From positions 541,164 to 604,326 of the forward strand of contig NW_019774103.1 of NCBI RefSeq assembly GCF_001039355.2: a stretch of 63,163 nucleotides of DNA, in the 5' to 3' direction. The DNA comes from Lingula anatina (Eukaryota > Brachiopoda > Lingulata > Lingulida > Lingulidae). Below the pieces are notes generated by a model. That model did no database searches. It saw only the letters and a list, made by a program, of their open reading frames with translations, and was not told where the DNA came from. Made by a program: the position numbers and the translations under genes. The first letter of the stretch is position 1; every line of letters starts with the position of its first letter. Below are positions 57,187-63,163 of this stretch, one piece after another.

Positions 57187-58081
57187 TGGCGTCATAGAGA
57201 TCTTACTCAAAGGTAACGATCGCCCCATCTTCATGGACCATTACGCCCACATGACCTTCAAGACGGCGGTGTCCGTTGCTGAGGCCTCGTCGCGATTGAA
57301 GCTGTTTCGGCACAATGACATGGACCATCTTCGTTTTCGGATAGAAAAAGCTGGGAGCGGAGTTGTCGTCGTGGATTCGATATACAGTACTAACGGAGAT
57401 GAAGCACCGATGGCAGAATTGGTAGAGTTGTGCCGCCGTCTGGATTGCATCCTCGTCGTTGATGAGAGCCATGCTGTTGGGGTTGTGGGAGATGCAGGCG
57501 AGGGCCTGGTAGCCCATCTAGGGCTAGAAGACGGCGTTCATGTTAGAACGGCGTCCTTGGCTAAGGCTCTATCGTGTCAAAATGGTGTTGCTGCAAGCAG
57601 CAAGGAAGTCACGGACTGCTTCAACAACGCGACCACATTAGCCGTATTCAGCCAGAATGTACAAACCCCCAGCGCTGTCAAAGTCAAAAAGGCGATAGAG
57701 TTAGCAATACTGGCAACCCAACAGCGGGATGACTTGCGAAATCTTTCCAAATCATTTCGGCAACAGCTTAAAGAAGCCGGCTATCCAGTAACAGGAAACG
57801 CAAACCATCCGATAGTGTCTCTGATGGTTGGTGACCAGGAAAGGGCGATGTATACACATAATGTGCTTTGCTCCTATGGAATCTTCCCGTTGATTTTTTT
57901 ATATCCCACCACTCCAAGGAACGAGGCCTTGATGAGATTTGTCATCAACCAGTACGTGACGCCAGAGAAGGTAGCATACACCGTTAAAACATTGAAGGAT
58001 CTCAGACAAGACCTGAAGCCATGGACATGGGCTGGGGAACAGAGAAATAAAAAGCAGAATATAGAAAACAGTTCGAACTAA
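57187..58081 (+). pseudogene. CqsA-like synthase copy 4, 5'-truncated at an N
   Basis: Starts abruptly inside the gene at GVIEILLKGNDRP (about residue 136) right after a single N and runs in frame to the normal stop. It keeps H156, D227, H230 and K261 equivalents. About eight substitutions over 894 bp against copy 3. The sequence before the N is spacer sequence, so the long frame crossing it is an artificial fusion. Most likely a partial allelic contig of copy 3 and not a separate gene. Confidence 0.8.
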
Positions 58082-60855
58082 GAATAAGTGATTTTAATTA
58101 AAAGGGTAATTTGACAGTGCTTCTCTGCAGTCAATATAAAATCATTTATGGAGTCCAGTGAAAACTGAGATGCCAGCTCGAGAAAAGTCTTAGCTCTTAA
58201 TTTCATCGAAAACCTCCAAGCTGCAAGTTTTTTTTTTTAATGAACTGTTGTAAGGCAAATGACATACACTTTCACTAATTGAAGATAATTATTAAAACGA
58301 AATCAAATGAGATAAAGGATAGGGAATTATTGAGTGCAAGTTAAATTTCTTCCTGAGTCCACAAGTGTAGAAAATGTTTTCGTGGTTGGAAAAAGAGAGA
58401 ACATGTTTAAGTCACATATTGTTCGATTGATTGGTTAATTTCTCAAAAGATTTGCAAATTTCTGACACTTGTAAAACACATGCAATCTAAGGATAGGTAT
58501 GGTCTAAAAATGAGTAATTCAAATAAAATTTTAAATATTTTAAATTCAAAACAAGTCTCTTAGAAATAACCTAATAAGGAAATGTTGAATGGTGGCTTGC
58601 AACATGAGAATGGAAGATTCCTTTTTATCATGCAAAGACAACGAAAAATAAGAACTAAATGCGAGATCAATACGGAGAAATATAAATATATAAATATAAA
58701 TACTTGTGAAATTGTATGAAAAAGGCAGTCGTCGTCCTTCCCTCACTTATAACAGAACGTTTATATCCACTTACGTATTTTCACTTCCAAATTATACGTT
58801 ATATTCATAACTTAAATTTGGCGTATCATGCCTTTGAGGCATACGCACAAAGCATTTTAAAAAATACAAAGAGCAAATATTTGGACAACGTATGAGACAT
58901 TCCAAAAAACTATATTTGAATTTGCGTGATAGGAGATTAGGTGATTTTGGAAATTAACATATCTACTCGTATTTCGTTTTTATCTCTCACTTTGGATGGC
59001 AATGGCTGATATATTATTGTTTTTTCTGACATGTGAAAAACGCATGCAATCTAAGGATGGGTATGGTCCATAAATGAGTAATTCAAATAATAATTTAAAT
59101 ATTTTTAATTCAAAACAAGTCTTACAAATAATCTTATAAGGATATGTTGAATGGTGGCTTGCAACATGAGGATGGAGGATTCCTTGTAATCACGCATAGG
59201 ATATGGAAAAAACAAGTAAATGTGTAATCAGTGCGGAGAATTATAAATATATAAATATAAATATTTGTGAAATTGTATGAAAAAGGGATTAGGTGAATAA
59301 ACTTTCGAAAGCTCCAGACAGTCGTCGTCCTTCCCTCACTTATAACAGACGATTACACCCGCATACGTATTTTCACTTCCAAATTATACGTTATATTCAT
59401 AACTTAAATTTGGCGTATCATGCCTTTGAGGCATACGCACAAAGCATTTTAAAAAATACAAAGAGCAAATATTTGGACAACGTATGAGACATTCCAAAAA
59501 ACTATATTTGAATTTGCGTGGTAGGAGATTAGGTGATTTTGGAAACAAACATATCTACTCGTATTTCTTTTTTATCTCTCACTTTGGATGGTAATGGCTG
59601 ATTTATTATTCTTTTTGTGTGTTTGTGTGGGGAGGGGGGTAAGCATTTTCGATCGGCAACTCTCACTTAAGTCTCATATCAATTTGATAATTCCCACCGT
59701 TTCAAAAGAATAAATCACATGTATTATTTATCATTTCCATACATAACAATCTTCCCTGGCTTTGCAACCTGCAATAAGGGGTGCCGTTTTGTCAGGTTTA
59801 ATTTAACTTTGATATTCATATATATTTAAAAACATGTTATCCTAGCACGCCATGTTAGTTTCATAAAAAATAGATCCTATCTGAAGAGAGTAAACATGGT
59901 TTTGCTAATGAGTCATAACGGTTTGACACTCCTTCAAAGGTCTTTGATCACATCTGAGGAAGGTTGGAAGCGTCATGCCAAATACGGAGAAAACCCTTAG
60001 TCTCCTAAGAGAAGATGGGCTGTCTTAACATCTGTTCACAATTACGAAAGAAACTCATGTCGACATACTTTGTTTGCCGTTAGGCTTCCAATTGATTGCG
60101 GTAGCGGTGCAATTAAATACAATCCGCACGACAATGCAGCGTCGCATTTGTATTTTCACTTGCCAGTTTCGACACAAGATTTACAAAAGGTGAATTTTTA
60201 AAAATCAATATAAACAAGTTTTGTAACTGATAACAATGATATGTAGTACATAAGCCAAGTTAAAAACATTTAAACTTCAGCAATTGTAAAAATGTCTATT
60301 AAATTTCGAAACTCGAGATCAATAATGGAGGTTCGCAACTGAGAGGGATCGTAATGGATTTTGGTTGGAGGATCCTAAATTGGAAAAAAATTTGGAAAAC
60401 GCATTTGAATTTTGAAATTATGAAAACGGTTAAAGGATTAAAAGGGATAAAAGTCACAATTAATATCCACCCCTTGGCGTATTCCTCACTGATTAGTCGC
60501 CCCTTTTGCCTTTCGTAAAACATGAAATCGAGTCCGCTGATTCTTTGTGAATTTAATTTTGTTTTGCTTGTTGCTTTCTTTTTACTGTAGAAGTGTTATT
60601 AGTGATTTTGTTCTCGACTCAAGATGATTAAAAAAAAGAGATGATATAGTACCCTTGGACCTACTTGTCAGTACTTACCCGCTAACATCCAGGTAGGATA
60701 TAATTATTCTGCAGTTTCTGATTGCTCACCGATCTAACTTCAGAAAACTTGAATACAAGACTGAGGAAAGAGTGGAGTTTTTTAGGGGTAAAGCAAGTGA
60801 AACTAAAACCTTGCTCTCCAGGCTCCCTGGCAGTTTTACCTGAAACATACAGAAA
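58082..60855. other. Near-identical repeat of 54376-57185
   Basis: Same order and content as the spacer after copy 3, with scattered substitutions and small indels, for example a 31-bp deletion near 58728 between short direct repeats. It continues past the N-equivalent point into unique sequence at about 60856. Confidence 0.8.
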
Positions 60856-61605
60856 CAGATAATAAGATTCGATTTGCTAACATAGAAATTAAATTACTGG
60901 TAGCATTACCGTATGCAGAAGCAACAACGCGGGACATAGGCAATATGATTTCTGAATTTAACTTCGTTGAGCAGCAACAATTGATCCGTTATAAGATTAT
61001 ATTCGAACACGTGTAGCAGCAACATATAGGTCAAAACTTTCCCAGTGTTACGCCGGGTTTGCGCATGTAAACTCATTCGACATAGATTATATCACAGGTG
61101 AGTAAACAAATATATTCTGTTTCTTTAATTTAAGTGAGAGCTTTATAGGAAGCACATATAAGATACGTTATTCTTATATATGGGGGACTGGGAATGATTT
61201 GCAAGAGTGGTGCCGCGCTGCCATTTACCGTTCGCGTTGGTATGAAAGCTATTAAAGAAGACATTTCGTGTCAGTGGTCTGTTTAAGCGTGAACACATTT
61301 TTTTTCTCTCCGTCGAAGGCGTTATCCGAGCCTGAAAACAAAAGTTTGGTTCATTTGGACCACTTCATGTACGTTTAAGCATTCACTTGGCGAGTGAAAC
61401 GAAATATCTTTAAAAATACTGGAAAAATACTTGAATTAACAAAACGCTGCGTCTTACGGAAACCAGCGTATTTATTCAGCGAGAGGAGTAAACTAGAGGT
61501 CAAATTAAACTGGTTTCATTAAGCTGATTCGATTTAAACCACATGCTATTTCGAACAGCTTTTTTAGCCGCTCTAATTTCACCGGTGCGGAGTGTTCTAT
61601 GTTGT
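60856..61605. other. Unique sequence right of the array
   Basis: First non-repeated sequence after the array. It may hold the promoter and leader of the candidate gene starting near 61606. Nothing else recognised. Confidence 0.4.
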
Positions 61606-61674
61606 ATGGCTGAAAATGTCGCTGATCTGCCGCCTGGTGTATTGTATGCTGTTGTGGTCTGGATTGAGAGCAGG
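61606..61674 (+). CDS. Candidate first coding exon, unidentified gene
   Basis: An ATG opens MAENVADLPPGVLYAVVVWI and ends at a consensus donor GGG|GTAAGT in phase 1. The peptide is protein-like, but I cannot assign a family. It does not join in frame to the exon at 62969, so either an exon in between was missed or the two are unrelated. Confidence 0.35.
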
Positions 61675-62968
61675 GGTAAGTGGATTGTTTTCTGTTACAC
61701 GTTCTTTTTTTCAACAACTTTAATATTTTCACAGTAGTCTCGTATATGGAAGCATGTCTTTACTTCCGCTCATATACAGTCTATCTGTTTTCTCGTTAAA
61801 AATTCTTAATGTATCACGTAAGCAATTTCGCCCCCATCGGATCGTCCATAATTCATTCCAAAGACTTCACAAAAAGAGAAAAAGTCTTTATACTCATACG
61901 TAATCGTTAGAATAACACACGAAAAAAGTTAATAATTACGATGAACAAGTGCTTACGGCATCTTTATGAAGAGTTGAATCGTAAACAATGACTGGGGTCC
62001 CGCTTAAGGCCCAATAAAACATTTCCTGACAAAAAATTCAGTTTGGTTTATTAGCACTTTTTCGAAGCTATTTTGTGGCTTAAAGTTAACTAAAATGCTT
62101 GCATATATAATATGATTCAAATATCTTCTTCGCTAGTGATAGTTGTTACAGTACCATATTTAAACACGTCATTATTTTTCAAATTTGAATACAGACAATT
62201 CTACATGTAATTTGTCACCTATAATTGGATAGCCCGAGTCACCTATTTTAAAAAGATAAACTATGTCCATTTATACAAAGTGTATTAATCGTAACCTGAG
62301 GCGTTGGCTACTGTGTGGTGACCTGATAATTTTTACATAAATTTAGATACTCTGTAGTCCTATTTGTCTATCCGTCAATCCATCCATCCATCTATTTATC
62401 TCTCTAATTTCCTGTCTCTGTCTATAATTCTATCTTGTGCTTTTTGGTAGTCGATTTAAACTTGTTGAAAAAAAAGCAAAGGGGAATTTATTTTCATTGT
62501 GTTTCTTTAAAGGTTAAATATACGGGGTTCCTGTCTCGTTTGCCTTCTTCATATCAATCAAAATGTCCTACACCATTATCTTTAAACCACAACCATTTAA
62601 CATGAAACAGTAAAACAACGTAACCAGGACATTGCCAGTCGTGTAAATATGTAAACGTTTTTTTTTTGTTCAATTTCTATTTGCCTCACTCATGCAGCAG
62701 GACTTATGCGCATGCCAGGCGAGAAAGTCGGTGGAGACTAATGCTGGTCTTGTAAAAAAATTAAATGAAATGAAGTGAAAATTACTAAAAGAATGAAAAA
62801 TAAAAGCATGAATACTAACTATCTTTTAGGTGGTGAGTTATGAACTGTTAGTACTAAAAATCTGTACACCGTCTTTTTAACATTACATGACTGCGTTCCT
62901 TCCTGGAGGGACAAAATAACCCTGTAAAACGCAAGCCAAAATGCCTATATGAAGTTCTTCTCTTCTAG
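61675..62968. other. Possible intron, nothing recognised
   Basis: AT-rich sequence with TCCA/TCTA-type simple repeats near 62380-62405. No exon identified. Confidence 0.35.
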
Positions 62969-63122
62969 ATTCCATTTCGCCCCCTGCGACTTCATCTTAC
63001 CAACCTAAGGTCGCACGCGTTGGGGTCGCTTACCCTGGAATACGAGGCTGAAAGCGACATAGCAATTCATTGGTTTTGTACAGAACCAAACCAATTAGGA
63101 CCCGAGCCCCCGTTAGTGTCAG
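62969..63122 (+). CDS. Candidate internal exon, unidentified gene
   Basis: A strong polypyrimidine acceptor (TTCTTCTCTTCTAG) and a consensus donor (TCAG|GTGAGC) bound 154 bp with one fully open frame. That frame reads IPFRPLRLHLTNLRSHALGS, then LTLEYEAESDIAIHWF and ends PPLVS. It resembles a beta-rich domain edge but no family is recognised. The gene would continue beyond the right edge. Confidence 0.4.
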
Positions 63123-63163
63123 GTGAGCACAATCTACCTACTGCGGCACATAAGACATTCACA

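Overview
This is a stretch of an invertebrate animal nuclear genome. It has multi-exon genes with GT/AG introns, a nuclear-type tRNA with internal A and B boxes, many cut-and-paste transposon relics, microsatellites and two assembly gaps. The proteins, the EEF2K-CDR2 linkage (also present in vertebrates) and the repeat style fit an invertebrate deuterostome such as an echinoderm or hemichordate. The species cannot be fixed from this sequence alone.

Layout. 1-10.0 kb: gene-poor, with two unassigned coding candidates, a 35-37 bp minisatellite and nested MITEs. 10.07-26.5 kb (minus strand): a complete EEF2K gene (eukaryotic elongation factor 2 kinase). I rebuilt it as 12 coding exons joining in frame to 717 codons, plus a likely untranslated first exon and a CRE/CCAAT promoter. 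26.97 kb: tRNA-Leu(UAG). 27.4-29.2 kb: a G/C-rich MITE directly abutting a dead Tc1/mariner element. 32.25-39.19 kb (minus strand): a complete four-exon CDR2/CDR2L-like coiled-coil gene of 436 codons. 40-60.9 kb: a tandem array of a bacterial-looking, PLP-dependent alpha-oxoamine synthase. 61.6-63.1 kb: two exon-like segments of an unidentified gene running off the right edge.

The array is the most unusual content. Three intact ORFs without introns in the coding part (438, 434 and 432 aa) and one 5'-truncated copy lie on the plus strand about 4.9 kb apart. Their motifs look closer to CqsA, the Vibrio CAI-1 autoinducer synthase, than to the usual animal members of the fold (ALAS, GCAT, SPT). 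Each intact copy follows an 83-84 bp intron in its leader, so these are eukaryotic transcription units and not bacterial contamination. The truncated fourth copy begins at a single N, and its whole unit is about 99% identical to unit 3. It is best read as an allelic contig joined in tandem, so the real array probably has three copies.

The EEF2K and CDR2-like genes are ordinary conserved genes whose neighbourhood is old. The alpha-oxoamine synthase array next to them looks like an acquired and then amplified accessory biosynthetic gene. Its substrates and product cannot be read from sequence.
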